Shown: positions 24,375 through 32,464 of the stretch, one piece after another
Numbering within the stretch: position 1 is the first letter of the stretch
Layout: the number at the start of each line of letters is the position of its first letter
From: Corallococcus soli
GTDB taxonomy: Bacteria; Myxococcota; Myxococcia; Myxococcales; Myxococcaceae
DNA: 64,000 bases
Direction: 5' to 3'
NCBI RefSeq assembly: GCF_014930455.1
Contig: NZ_JAAIYO010000001.1
Location: 806,001-870,000 of the forward strand
Translations under genes and position numbers: made by a program
Notes under the pieces: model-generated
The model's database searches: none
Seen by the model: only the letters and a program-made list of their open reading frames with translations
What the model was told of the DNA's origin: nothing

Positions 24375-25883
24375 TCAGTCCGGCCAGTTGCCCTCCATGG
24401 GATGGGGGCCGTCGGTGAAGGCGCGCACCAGATGGGTGCCGCCCACGAAGGCGCCCGCCCACGAACCACCCCTGCCGCCGAAGGACTCCTCGCGGTCGCC
24501 CCGCGAGCGCAGGGCGTTGATGCCGACCTTGAAGGCGTGGAGCCGCGCGGCGATGCGCTGGGCGAGCTCCGGGTCGTCCGTCGCCACCGAGGCCACGAGC
24601 GCGCCGTTGGAGACGTTGGCCTCCCGCACCAGCTCCTCCTCGGAGTCCACCGACACCAGGACGTCCACGGGCCCGAAGGGCTCGCGCCGGTAGAGCTCAC
24701 TGTCTCGCGGGACGCCGAACAGCAGGGTGGGCGGCAGGTACGCGCGCCGGTCCTGTCGCGCGGTGAAGGCGTCCTCCGCGAGCCCGCCCTGATACAGCAC
24801 CGCCGTGCCCTGCTCCCGCGCTTCAGCGATGAGGGAGCGCAGCTCCTCGGCCTTGCTCGGGGAGATGAGCGGCCCGAAGTCCACGTGCGCGCCCAGGAGC
24901 GGATGGCCCACGCGCAACGTCGAAACGGTGTCGACATACGTCCGGACGAACTTCGGGACGAGCGACCGTTCGACGACCCAGCGGGTGTAGGCGGTGCAGC
25001 GTTGCTTGCCGAAGTCGAAGCCCACCCGGAGCTGCCGGGCGAGCGCGTCCCAGTCCGTGAAGTGTGTGATTGCGTAGGCGTTCACGCCCTCCATCTCCAG
25101 CGCGTAGCGCTTGTCCGACTCGCGCAGGCGGCGGTGGACCTCGGCCCCGTTGGCGCGGCCGCCAATGAAGGCGACGCCCGCGATGCAAGGGTGGCCGACG
25201 AGCGCCTCGGAGAGGTCCCTGCCGCGCCCGCCCACGAGCGAGACGGGGAGGCCCGCGCGGCGCAGCAGGGCGAAGGCGAGCGTGAGTGAGACGCCGCCAC
25301 CCTGGGTCGGAATCTTGGCGATGACCGGGTTGCCCGACAGCGCCTGCACGAGCACGTTGAGCAGCAGCACGGAGAAGGGATAGTTCCAGGACGCGATGTT
25401 CGACACGAGGCCGAGCGGCTTCCGGCCGTCGAGCATCGGGCCCATCCGCTCCAGGTACCACCCAATTCCTGACAGACACCGGTCCACGTCGTTGCAGGCC
25501 GTGGGCAGCGTCTTGCCAATGTCCCATGCCAGGATCCGGACGAGCAGGTCACGGTGCGCCAGCAGCTCCGCCACCGCCTCCGTGACGGCCAGGGCGCGGT
25601 CCTCGAGCGGACGGGCTGCCCAGGGCCCGAGCTCCGCCGCTGCCTGCTCGACGCCCGCGGAGACCTGCGCGGCGCCCAGCAATGGCAGCTCCGCGAGGAC
25701 GCTGCAGTCAATGGGCGACACGGCGTTGAACCAGGCGGGGGGGCGGACCCACCGACCGGCGATGGGTGAGAGCAGCCGACCCTGGGCGTCGAAGGCTTCC
25801 GGGATGGCCCCCCGGGCTTCGGCCAGCAGGTGCCGGCTCTCAAGATGAAGAAGGGGCTCGCCAACCAGTTCGCTGTTCAGCAC
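24375..25883 (-). CDS. Aldehyde dehydrogenase family protein
   Basis: A 502-residue NAD(P)-dependent aldehyde dehydrogenase. The catalytic Cys296 is in GKQRCTAYTR, the general-base Glu lies in LEMEGVNAY (more usually LGGK), and the cofactor strand is IASWNYPFSVLLLN. The start is a GTG at 25883, six bases after GAGGAGG and matching the family N-terminus; no ATG fits as well. Sequence around the catalytic Glu is atypical, so substrate cannot be assigned; some aromatic-aldehyde enzymes such as the PaaN group diverge in this way. Monocistronic. Confidence 0.8.
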   Translation of the reverse strand: MLNSELVGEPLLHLESRHLLAEARGAIPEAFDAQGRLLSPIAGRWVRPPAWFNAVSPIDCSVLAELPLLGAAQVSAGVEQAAAELGPWAARPLEDRALAVTEAVAELLAHRDLLVRILAWDIGKTLPTACNDVDRCLSGIGWYLERMGPMLDGRKPLGLVSNIASWNYPFSVLLLNVLVQALSGNPVIAKIPTQGGGVSLTLAFALLRRAGLPVSLVGGRGRDLSEALVGHPCIAGVAFIGGRANGAEVHRRLRESDKRYALEMEGVNAYAITHFTDWDALARQLRVGFDFGKQRCTAYTRWVVERSLVPKFVRTYVDTVSTLRVGHPLLGAHVDFGPLISPSKAEELRSLIAEAREQGTAVLYQGGLAEDAFTARQDRRAYLPPTLLFGVPRDSELYRREPFGPVDVLVSVDSEEELVREANVSNGALVASVATDDPELAQRIAARLHAFKVGINALRSRGDREESFGGRGGSWAGAFVGGTHLVRAFTDGPHPMEGNWPD

Positions 25884-26027
25884 GTGCGCCTCCTCGCGCC
25901 TCGGATTCGCTCTGAATCCATTGAAGCCCCGGCTCATGACGAGCTGCGGCATGGACAAAGTATTGTCATGCGCGCTCCGTCTGTCTGGGCAGGCAGGCAA
26001 GGCCCCGTCGGCGCAGCCGCGATGCTT

Positions 26028-26062
26028 CAGGCCCCCGGCGCCGCCAGGGCTCCGGGGGCCTG
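26028..26062 (-). terminator. Terminator of the sugar dehydrogenase gene
   Basis: CAGGCCCCCGG (26028-26038) pairs perfectly with CCGGGGGCCTG (26052-26062), an 11-base stem with a 13-base loop. It lies nine bases downstream of the stop of the gene ending at 26072, reading leftward. Confidence 0.78.
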
Positions 26063-26071
26063 GAGGGCTCG

Positions 26072-28141
26072 CTACTGCCCGAGGACGACGCGGAAGAGCT
26101 TCTCGTTGCTGTTGTTGGGGATGCTGTCCTTGTCGCCCTGGTTGGTGGTGGTCAGCCACAGGTTGCCGTCCAGGGTCGGCTCGACGGTGCGCAGCCGGCC
26201 GTAGGTGCCGACGAAGAACTGCTGCACGTTGGTCAGGCTGGAGCCGCTGATGACCTCGCGGTAGAGCCGCGAGCCGCGGGCGCAGGCCACGTACAGGACG
26301 TCGCGGACCACCGCGATGCCGGAGCAGGAGCCCTCCGACGTGGGGTAGGTCTGCTTCGGAGCGATGTACCCGGCCGTCGCGCAGCCCGAGCCGCCCTGGG
26401 ACACCGTCCCCTCGCAGTTCGGCCAGCCGTAGTTGCCGCCCTTCTGGATGAGGTTGGTCTCGTCCATCACGGAGTTGCCGAACTCCTGCTGCCAGAGACG
26501 GCCCTGGGAGTCGAAGGCCAGCCCCTGCGGGTTGCGGTGGCCATAGCTCCACACGTGGTTGCCGAAGGGGTTGTCGGACGGGACGCTGCCGTCGGTGTTG
26601 AGCCGCAGCACCTTGCCGGCCAGGTTGTTGAGGTCCTGCGCATAGGCGCCGTTCTGGGCATCCCCGGTCGCCGCGTAGAGCTTCCCGTCCGGTCCAAAGC
26701 GCAGGCGCCCGCCGTTGTGGAACTTGTTGCGGCCGATGCCCTGGAGCAGCACCTGGAGCGAGGCGGTGTTGAGCGCGCCGTTCTCATACCGCAGGCGCAC
26801 GATGCGGTTGTCGGTGGGGGAGGTGTGCATCACGTACAGCCAGCGGTCGGTGGAGAAGGTGGGGGAGATGGCCAGCCCCATCAGCCCGCCCTCGCCGTCG
26901 GTGCTCTGCACGTTGGGGAGGGTCCCCACGGACGTCTTCACGCCCGTCGCCGGGTCCAGGCGGATGACGTTCTGCGCGTCCCGGCGGCCGTAGAGCACGG
27001 TGCCGTCCGGCAGGCTCACCAGGCCCCACGGGATGTCCGTGTCGGTGGCGACCTGGGTGACGGAGCAGACGGCGTTCGTGCAGGCCTGGCCGGTGGTGAC
27101 CGTCGCGGTCGCGCTCTGGACGGACGCGTTGCCCTGGGCGTCGCGGGCGAGCACGGCGTAGGCGTAGGTCGTGTTCGCGGACAGGCCGCTGTCGACGAAG
27201 GACGTCGCGGGCGGCGAGCCGGGCACCGTCGCGATCTGCACGCCCCCCCGGAACACGACGTAGGCGCTCACGCCCAGGTTGTCGGTGGACGCGGTCCAGC
27301 TCACGGTCACGCTGGTGCCCAGCGCGGTGGCGGTGACGCCGGTGGGGATGCTGGGCGGCTGGGTGTCCACCTGGCACGGCGGCGGGGTGATGGAGAGTGT
27401 GGCGCTGCCTTGAGAGACATTGCCCGCGGCGTCCCGCGCGTTCACGTACAGGCCCCAGGTCGCGCCAGGGACCACGGTCAGCCCGGTGGACACCGTGGCG
27501 CCGGAGACGGACTTCATGAGCTGGCCGTCGTGGTAGACGTCATAGAAGGCGACGCCCTGGTTGTCCGTGGACGGCGACCACGTGAGCGTGGCCGAGTTGC
27601 ACGTCACGTTGGACAGGGTGAGCCCCGTGGGCACGGTGGGGGGCTGGGTGTCGGCCGGGAATGACCACTGCTGGTTCGTCTGGCCATTGCAATTCCAGAC
27701 GACCACCGGCGAGCTGTTGGCGGTGGCCTGACCGGACACGTCGAGGCACAGCGAGGACGCCGTATGGACCACCGCGCCGCTGGCATTGCGGACCCACCGC
27801 TGGTTCGCGGCGCCAGTGCAGGCGCCGATGACCGCGCTGGCTCCGGCGCTGGCGGTCGCGGGCTGGACGCACCAGGCGCCGTCGAACACGCGCAGCTCGC
27901 CTTCGGGCGTGAACAGGAACCGCTGGTTCGCCTGCCCGTGGCAGTCGTAGATGTGGAGCACCTGCCCCGCGGTCTGGCTGTTCTGGGACACGTCGAGGCA
28001 GCGCCCGGACTGCGCGCCGATGAGTCGGGTGCCCGCGGTCACCGCAGCGGTCTGCGTCTGGAGTTCGGGGTCGTTCTCCGTCTTGCCTCCACAGGCAACC
28101 ACGACGGTGAAGAGTACGGCCATTGTGTGACGAACGTTCAC
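26072..28141 (-). CDS. Secreted lectin-FN3-glucose/sorbosone dehydrogenase lipoprotein
   Basis: A 689-residue exported modular protein. After a short signal ending in VVACGG (lipidated Cys about residue 17) come a ricin-type beta-trefoil (about 35-165, with repeated QxW-type NQRFLF, NQRWVR and NQQWSF), two fibronectin type III domains (about 175-260 and 270-355) and a glucose/sorbosone dehydrogenase beta-propeller (about 370-689, with IPWGLVSLPDG, KFHNGGRLRFGPDGKLYA and YGHRNPQGLAFD). The last domain probably uses PQQ to oxidise sugars. The lectin should bind polysaccharide, placing the enzyme on it. The GTG at 28141 follows AAGGAGC by seven bases; the lipobox is close behind it. Confidence 0.82.
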   Translation of the reverse strand: MNVRHTMAVLFTVVVACGGKTENDPELQTQTAAVTAGTRLIGAQSGRCLDVSQNSQTAGQVLHIYDCHGQANQRFLFTPEGELRVFDGAWCVQPATASAGASAVIGACTGAANQRWVRNASGAVVHTASSLCLDVSGQATANSSPVVVWNCNGQTNQQWSFPADTQPPTVPTGLTLSNVTCNSATLTWSPSTDNQGVAFYDVYHDGQLMKSVSGATVSTGLTVVPGATWGLYVNARDAAGNVSQGSATLSITPPPCQVDTQPPSIPTGVTATALGTSVTVSWTASTDNLGVSAYVVFRGGVQIATVPGSPPATSFVDSGLSANTTYAYAVLARDAQGNASVQSATATVTTGQACTNAVCSVTQVATDTDIPWGLVSLPDGTVLYGRRDAQNVIRLDPATGVKTSVGTLPNVQSTDGEGGLMGLAISPTFSTDRWLYVMHTSPTDNRIVRLRYENGALNTASLQVLLQGIGRNKFHNGGRLRFGPDGKLYAATGDAQNGAYAQDLNNLAGKVLRLNTDGSVPSDNPFGNHVWSYGHRNPQGLAFDSQGRLWQQEFGNSVMDETNLIQKGGNYGWPNCEGTVSQGGSGCATAGYIAPKQTYPTSEGSCSGIAVVRDVLYVACARGSRLYREVISGSSLTNVQQFFVGTYGRLRTVEPTLDGNLWLTTTNQGDKDSIPNNSNEKLFRVVLGQ

Positions 28142-28299
28142 TGACACGCTCCTTTGCGTGCCGCCTCCTTCCCGGGATTCCGGGTGGGGCTCAAGTGAAC
28201 TCGTGGGGCCACGTGAGCGGGTGTTGAACCGCAAGCAGCAGAGCCCTGCTCCCGGTCGTACCTCTCATCGGGTTCCCGCAACGGGTCCGCACCTTTGCG

Positions 28300-28668
28300 T
28301 CAGGAGCGGATTCGGTTCGCCTGGAACTGCCACTCCTTGCCCTTCTGTCCGAGTGCCTCACGCGTGGACGCCACATCCTTCAAGGCCTTGAAGGGGGAAG
28401 CGTCCGCAAGCTTGATCACGGAGTCCAGGACGGCCGCGGCCATCTGAGCGTTGTTGCCCTGGATGGCGCCGTCGAGTCGCTCGAAGAGCTGGCGGAAGTT
28501 CTCCCTGCGTTCGTCGAAGCTGCGGTCGAGATGGCGTATGAGCAGGCTGCACGCCAGAACCTGCCCGACTGTCGGACAGGTTCGCGCCGTGCACCACCCA
28601 TCGGGGAGCATCCATCCTCGAAGGAGCAGCGGCCCTTGGTGGCGCTGCTCAGCGAACGCTGCCTCCAT
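28300..28668 (-). pseudogene. Possible 5'-truncated conserved hypothetical gene
   Basis: The last 80 residues of this frame are protein-like and helical (LLIRHLDRSFDERRENFRQLF, then AVLDSVIKLADASPFKAL) and resemble small helical proteins I associate with myxobacteria, without a known function. The first 40 residues, from the ATG at 28668, are not protein-like (Trp-, Cys- and Pro-rich), and no ribosome site or start precedes the helical part closely. The gene probably lost its 5' end. If it is intact, it would be a 122-residue protein with an unusual N-terminus. Confidence 0.4.
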
Positions 28669-28689
28669 TCGCTTGGGTCCGTCCCGGAC

Positions 28690-29934
28690 TCAGGGACAGA
28701 TCCGCTCGACCGACTTGATCCGCACCGCTCCGTCGACGTTCGCGTCGTTGGTCTGGTCGCCGATGGCGATGGTTCCGGTCGCCGTGAAGTTGCTTCGCGT
28801 GAGCTTCGCGACGCCGTCAACGCTCACCGTCGCCACCTTCGCCGCATCCACCGCGAGCTCGTAGACATGGTACGCGCCGTCGGTCACCGGGAACGCCGCG
28901 GACTGTGTGTCGTCCGACCAGCCGAGCGCCGCGCTGTCCAGGTAGATCATCTGCGAGCGATCCGTGGCGTTGCCGAACGGCGGGGTGAAGCTCCCCAGGA
29001 TGGCCGCGCCGCTGTCGAGTGAGTTGTGGGTGCTCACGGACTCGACCTGCATCGTCACCTGGAGCTTGAACGGCTTCGTCGCGTCGAGCGCGTTCGCCCG
29101 CGTGATGAGCAACTGCCCGCTCGTCCGCCCGCCGTTGTTCGTCGACGTCGCGAGGCGGACGTGGTCCGCGCCGTAGGTGAGCGTGTTCGGCGCCTGCATG
29201 ACCGGCGTCCAGCCTTGCGCCGCGATGTCGGTGCCGCCGACCAGCAGGGGGACGCTCGCGCGCGGCGTCCACTGGGCCGTCGACGTCGCCGGCACGCACA
29301 CCTCGCAGGGGTTCTCCGGGTTCGGCGTACCCTCGGCGTGGAACTCACCGCCAATGAAGCACTTCGCGCTGCACGCTCCGGCCGAGCAGACCTGTCCCGC
29401 GCTGCACGATGCGCCCTCCGCGCGCGCCGTCCAAGTCGTGGTCGACGTCGCCGGCACGCACACCTCGCAGAGGTTCGCCGGGTTCGGCGTACCCTCGGCG
29501 TGGAACTCACCGCCAATGAAGCACTTCGCGCTGCACGCTCCGGCCGAGCAGACCTGCCCCGCGCTGCACGACGTGCCGTCCGCGCGCGGCGTCCATTGGG
29601 TCGCGGACGTCGTCGGCAGGCACTGCTCGCACGCATTCGCCGCGTTCACCGTCCCGTCGGTGACCTGCTGGCCGTCAATCTGACAGACCGCGGTGCACGC
29701 GCTGCCCATACAGGCCTCGCCGGTCGCGCAGGCATTGCCGCAACCCCCGCAGTGAGTGGGGTCGCTCTCGGTGTTCACGCAGGCTTCGACGCACAGCGTG
29801 AGGCCAGGGTCGCACTTCAACGGCACGGACGCGTCGGGGGGATCGGCGGGAGTGGGAGTGGAGTCGTCGCCGCAAGCGGCCACGAAGGCGATGACGACGA
29901 TGCAAGAGAGCGCGATGGAGCGAATGGAGATCAT
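28690..29934 (-). CDS. Cys-rich lipoprotein with duplicated modules and C-terminal beta domain
   Basis: A 414-residue surface lipoprotein. The signal SIRSIALSCIVVIAFVAACG has its lipidated Cys at about residue 21. A Cys-rich region follows with the CGGCGNAC motif and repeated units of the form CSAGQVCSAGACSAKCFIGG, of which two copies are nearly identical at DNA level (29279-29602). The C-terminal 190 residues have no Cys until the end and look like a jelly-roll/lectin-type domain (GQLLITRANALDATKPF, YHVYELAVDAAKVATVSVDG). Function is unknown; adhesion or matrix binding would fit. The ATG follows AAGGTGG by eight bases. Confidence 0.72.
   Translation of the reverse strand: MISIRSIALSCIVVIAFVAACGDDSTPTPADPPDASVPLKCDPGLTLCVEACVNTESDPTHCGGCGNACATGEACMGSACTAVCQIDGQQVTDGTVNAANACEQCLPTTSATQWTPRADGTSCSAGQVCSAGACSAKCFIGGEFHAEGTPNPANLCEVCVPATSTTTWTARAEGASCSAGQVCSAGACSAKCFIGGEFHAEGTPNPENPCEVCVPATSTAQWTPRASVPLLVGGTDIAAQGWTPVMQAPNTLTYGADHVRLATSTNNGGRTSGQLLITRANALDATKPFKLQVTMQVESVSTHNSLDSGAAILGSFTPPFGNATDRSQMIYLDSAALGWSDDTQSAAFPVTDGAYHVYELAVDAAKVATVSVDGVAKLTRSNFTATGTIAIGDQTNDANVDGAVRIKSVERICP
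29279..29602. repeat. 162-bp tandem duplication inside the lipoprotein gene
   Basis: Two head-to-tail units (29279-29440 and 29441-29602) of 162 bases, 54 codons, are almost identical in DNA. They keep the reading frame and each encodes one Cys-rich module. The near identity, including silent positions, points to a recent duplication or gene conversion. Copy number could vary between strains. Confidence 0.75.
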
Positions 29935-30395
29935 GGAACCGGCCACCTTACGCGACCCCGTGCCCGCGCGACGTGTGCTCGGTTGAAAGTGCTCATGGCG
30001 GACAACTCCCACGGGCGCCGCTGCGGCCCGGTGAAGGTCCGGCGCCAGTGGCTCGTCGGGCCTGTGAACAGCACCCGCGGAGCTGCCCCCCGCAGCTCCG
30101 CGTGCGCCACTTCGTCCGCGCTCCCCCTGGCAAGGAGATGGGCGTGTCGGAGTCCAGCCGAGGGAGGGGGCCTCGCAGAGCTCCGGGCTCGGCTGGAGCT
30201 CCGGGTCCTCGCGCTGGCTGGTGTCGTCCGGGGTGCCCGCCTTGAGCACCCGAGACCTCCCCGAAACGTCACCGCGAGGAAGCAGCCTCCCGCCGTCAGC
30301 CGCGCTTGGGTCATCCGCGGTGTCCATGGGGCCAACCTGTCGGCCCCACGTCCACCGCGAATGGCCTGCCCACGGTTTCAGCCGCCGGCTACAGC
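29935..30395. other. Intergenic region, no gene seen
   Basis: A 461-base stretch between two minus-strand lipoprotein genes. I see no frame with protein-like composition and a ribosome site. It contains the strong hairpin at 30076-30102, and near 30176-30203 the sequence GAGCTCCGGG occurs twice around GCTCGGCTG, making both a direct repeat and a partial palindrome. The promoter of the downstream gene (start 29934) should lie at its left end. Confidence 0.6.
30076..30102. terminator. Perfect 11-bp hairpin
   Basis: CGCGGAGCTGC (30076-30086) pairs perfectly with GCAGCTCCGCG (30092-30102) around a five-C loop. It lies between two minus-strand lipoprotein genes, 294 bases past the end of the first, so it may be a late terminator or a structured intergenic element. 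Confidence 0.5.
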
Positions 30396-31226
30396 TCAGG
30401 GCCGGTACTTGCAGCTCGTTCCGTAGGCCGAGACAGAGGACCAGGGATAGGCCAGCGCACCGCATGTGCCGACCTCGTCCACAAGGGGGATGTGACCGGT
30501 CGCCTGGGCTTCATTGTAGGAGTTCTCGACCGAGTTCGCGACTTCCCGGAAGTATGCGCGCCAGCAGGCGTCCTTGTTGGAGTAGCCGTTGTAGTTGTTG
30601 GCCGGGGAGCAGGCGGGATTGTTGTTGTACTGCTCGACCCACCAGTTGAGCCCGCTGATGTCCGCACATCGCTTGATATCCGCCAGGTACCAACCGATCA
30701 ACTTGCTACGCAAGGCATCCGCGGAGGAGCACGTCATGGTGGAGCCGGTCGCGGCGAAGGCGGAGATGACGGCGCCGTCGCAGGTTCCGCTCTTGCGGAT
30801 CCACGAACCATTGCTGCACATGTATTGGGCCGTGCCGATGCGGTCCGCGCCGGTCAGCGTGGCCGAGACGGTGAAGCCATGGCTCGTCGTGGGAAGCGTC
30901 CCGTAGCACTGGTAGGTCCCCACGGTGCCCGTATTGCTGTTCCAGGCGACCGTCCGCGCCTGCGACCAGTTCACCGTGGTGCTGGGACAGCCGAGCGCCA
31001 GCTGCGTGACGTGACCTTCCGGTTGCTCGGAGTCGCTTTCCCCGCCGACCGGTTCATCCTCCGTGGGCAAGGCTTCGGACGCGGGTGCTGATCCCGGCGC
31101 CGAATCCTCGTACGCCAGTTCCTGTCCACCCTCCCCTTCGTCCGTCATGGCCCCTCCACAGGCCGTCAGGGCCAGGCTGGTGGACATCAGAACTGCCGCG
31201 CGCAGCAACTTGGTTCCAGGATTCAC
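30396..31226 (-). CDS. Lipoprotein of unknown function
   Basis: A 276-residue exported protein. I chose the GTG at 31226 because AAGGAG lies six bases upstream; an ATG at 31250 in the same frame is the alternative. The signal peptide ends in the lipobox LTAC. An acidic linker of about 40 residues (EGEGGQELAYEDS, TEDEPVGGESDSEQPEG) separates the lipid anchor from a compact Cys- and Trp-rich domain (YMCSNGSWIRKSGTC, NWWVEQYNNNPACSP, DACWRAYFREVANSVENSYNEA). I do not recognise that domain. Confidence 0.62.
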   Translation of the reverse strand: MNPGTKLLRAAVLMSTSLALTACGGAMTDEGEGGQELAYEDSAPGSAPASEALPTEDEPVGGESDSEQPEGHVTQLALGCPSTTVNWSQARTVAWNSNTGTVGTYQCYGTLPTTSHGFTVSATLTGADRIGTAQYMCSNGSWIRKSGTCDGAVISAFAATGSTMTCSSADALRSKLIGWYLADIKRCADISGLNWWVEQYNNNPACSPANNYNGYSNKDACWRAYFREVANSVENSYNEAQATGHIPLVDEVGTCGALAYPWSSVSAYGTSCKYRP

Positions 31227-31375
31227 GCACTGCTCCTTGTCGGTCCTCATTGGGAATGAGCCGACGGGGAGGAAAATGATGCAGGGATTTTGCGGCGGGC
31301 TGTGCCATTGCCGGTTGTTTGGACATGAAGGCGGGGCGTATGACTCACCGGCTTCAACCCCGCCCGACCCCTGGC

Positions 31376-32365
31376 TCACCCGCGGTGCGTCGCCACCGCC
31401 AGGGCCGTCGGGATCGTCTCCCGCATCAGCTCCACGAACTTGCGCAGCCTCGCCGGGTGGAACCGCGCCTGCGGATAGAGCAGATACATGGGCAGGGGCG
31501 CGGCCCGCCAGCGCGGCACCAGGTGCAGGAGCCGGCCCCGCGCGAGGTCCTCCTGGAGCACCCAGGCGGAGGCCACGCAGACGCCGAGGCCCTTCACCGC
31601 GGCGCTGCGGAGGGCGTAGAGGCTGTCCGTGCTCACGCGTGGATGGAAGACGATGGGCTGGACCTCGCCGGTGTCCTCGTGGGTCAGCGCTATCTCCTTG
31701 CGATAGAACGTGCGCAAGGACAGCCAGGGCAGCCGCGCCAGCTCGTCGGGATGGGTCGGCGCGGGGGCGCCCGCCAGCACCGACGGCGCGGCCACGACGA
31801 TGCGCGGCACCTCCGCCACGCGGATGGCCACCACGTTGGGGTCATGCACCTCACCCATGTGGATGGCGCAATCGATGCCGTCCGCGATGAAGTCCACCGC
31901 CCGGTCGTGCAACAGCCACTCGACCGACACCCGCGCGTGGCGATGCAGGTACTCCGTCAGCGGCTCCACGAGCAACTGCTGCCCGAACGCATGGGGCACC
32001 ACGACGCGCAGCGTGCCCTCCGGTTCGTCGCTCGCGCCGCGCAGGTCGGCCTGGAGCAGCTCCCAGCTGGCCAGCAGCTCCTTCGCCCGCTCGTAGCAGC
32101 GCGCCCCATCTTCGGTGAGCTTCATCGCGTGGGTGGAGCGCTGAAGCAGCCGCAGCCCCAGTGAGCGCTCCAGCGCCTGGAGCCGGCGGCTCACCGTCGG
32201 CTGCGTGGTGCCCAGCTGCGCGGCGGCGGACGACAGGCTCCCCGCGTCGACGATGCGGAGGAAGGTCTGCATCAGCTCCAGCCGGTCGGCGGTGGCGGGC
32301 GCGGGAGGAGGGGGAAGCCGCTTCTGGGAAGCAGGCGACCGGGCCGGCTTTGAAGGTCTGGGCAT
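31376..32365 (-). CDS. LysR family transcriptional regulator
   Basis: A 329-residue LysR-type regulator. After a basic, proline-rich N-terminal extension of about 30 residues comes the winged HTH (ELMQTFLRIVDAGSLSSAAAQLGTTQPTVSRRLQALE), then the effector-binding domain (GTLRVVVPHAFG to the C-terminus). The ATG at 32365 lies two bases from a perfect LysR-box palindrome, implying autoregulation. It is divergent from the MFS transporter gene (99 bases), its most likely target. Members with this C-terminus often regulate adjacent efflux or oxidoreductase genes; the inducer is unknown. Confidence 0.85.
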   Translation of the reverse strand: MPRPSKPARSPASQKRLPPPPAPATADRLELMQTFLRIVDAGSLSSAAAQLGTTQPTVSRRLQALERSLGLRLLQRSTHAMKLTEDGARCYERAKELLASWELLQADLRGASDEPEGTLRVVVPHAFGQQLLVEPLTEYLHRHARVSVEWLLHDRAVDFIADGIDCAIHMGEVHDPNVVAIRVAEVPRIVVAAPSVLAGAPAPTHPDELARLPWLSLRTFYRKEIALTHEDTGEVQPIVFHPRVSTDSLYALRSAAVKGLGVCVASAWVLQEDLARGRLLHLVPRWRAAPLPMYLLYPQARFHPARLRKFVELMRETIPTALAVATHRG

Positions 32366-32366
32366 G

Positions 32367-32381
32367 ATACGCACGGCGTAT
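32367..32381. promoter_or_regulatory. LysR box: ATACGC-N3-GCGTAT
   Basis: A perfect palindrome, ATACGC (32367-32372) and GCGTAT (32376-32381), contains the classic LysR pattern T-N11-A within dyad symmetry. It is two bases upstream of the lysR ATG and 83 bases upstream of the divergent transporter ATG. Position and form together make it a strong operator candidate. Confidence 0.65.
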
Positions 32382-32464
32382 AACCGATGTGCGGAGCACG
32401 CTACTACCAGTCTCTCTCCCTCTGGCGCACTGTTGCTTCGACTCGCAGCGCCAGGGAGAACCAC

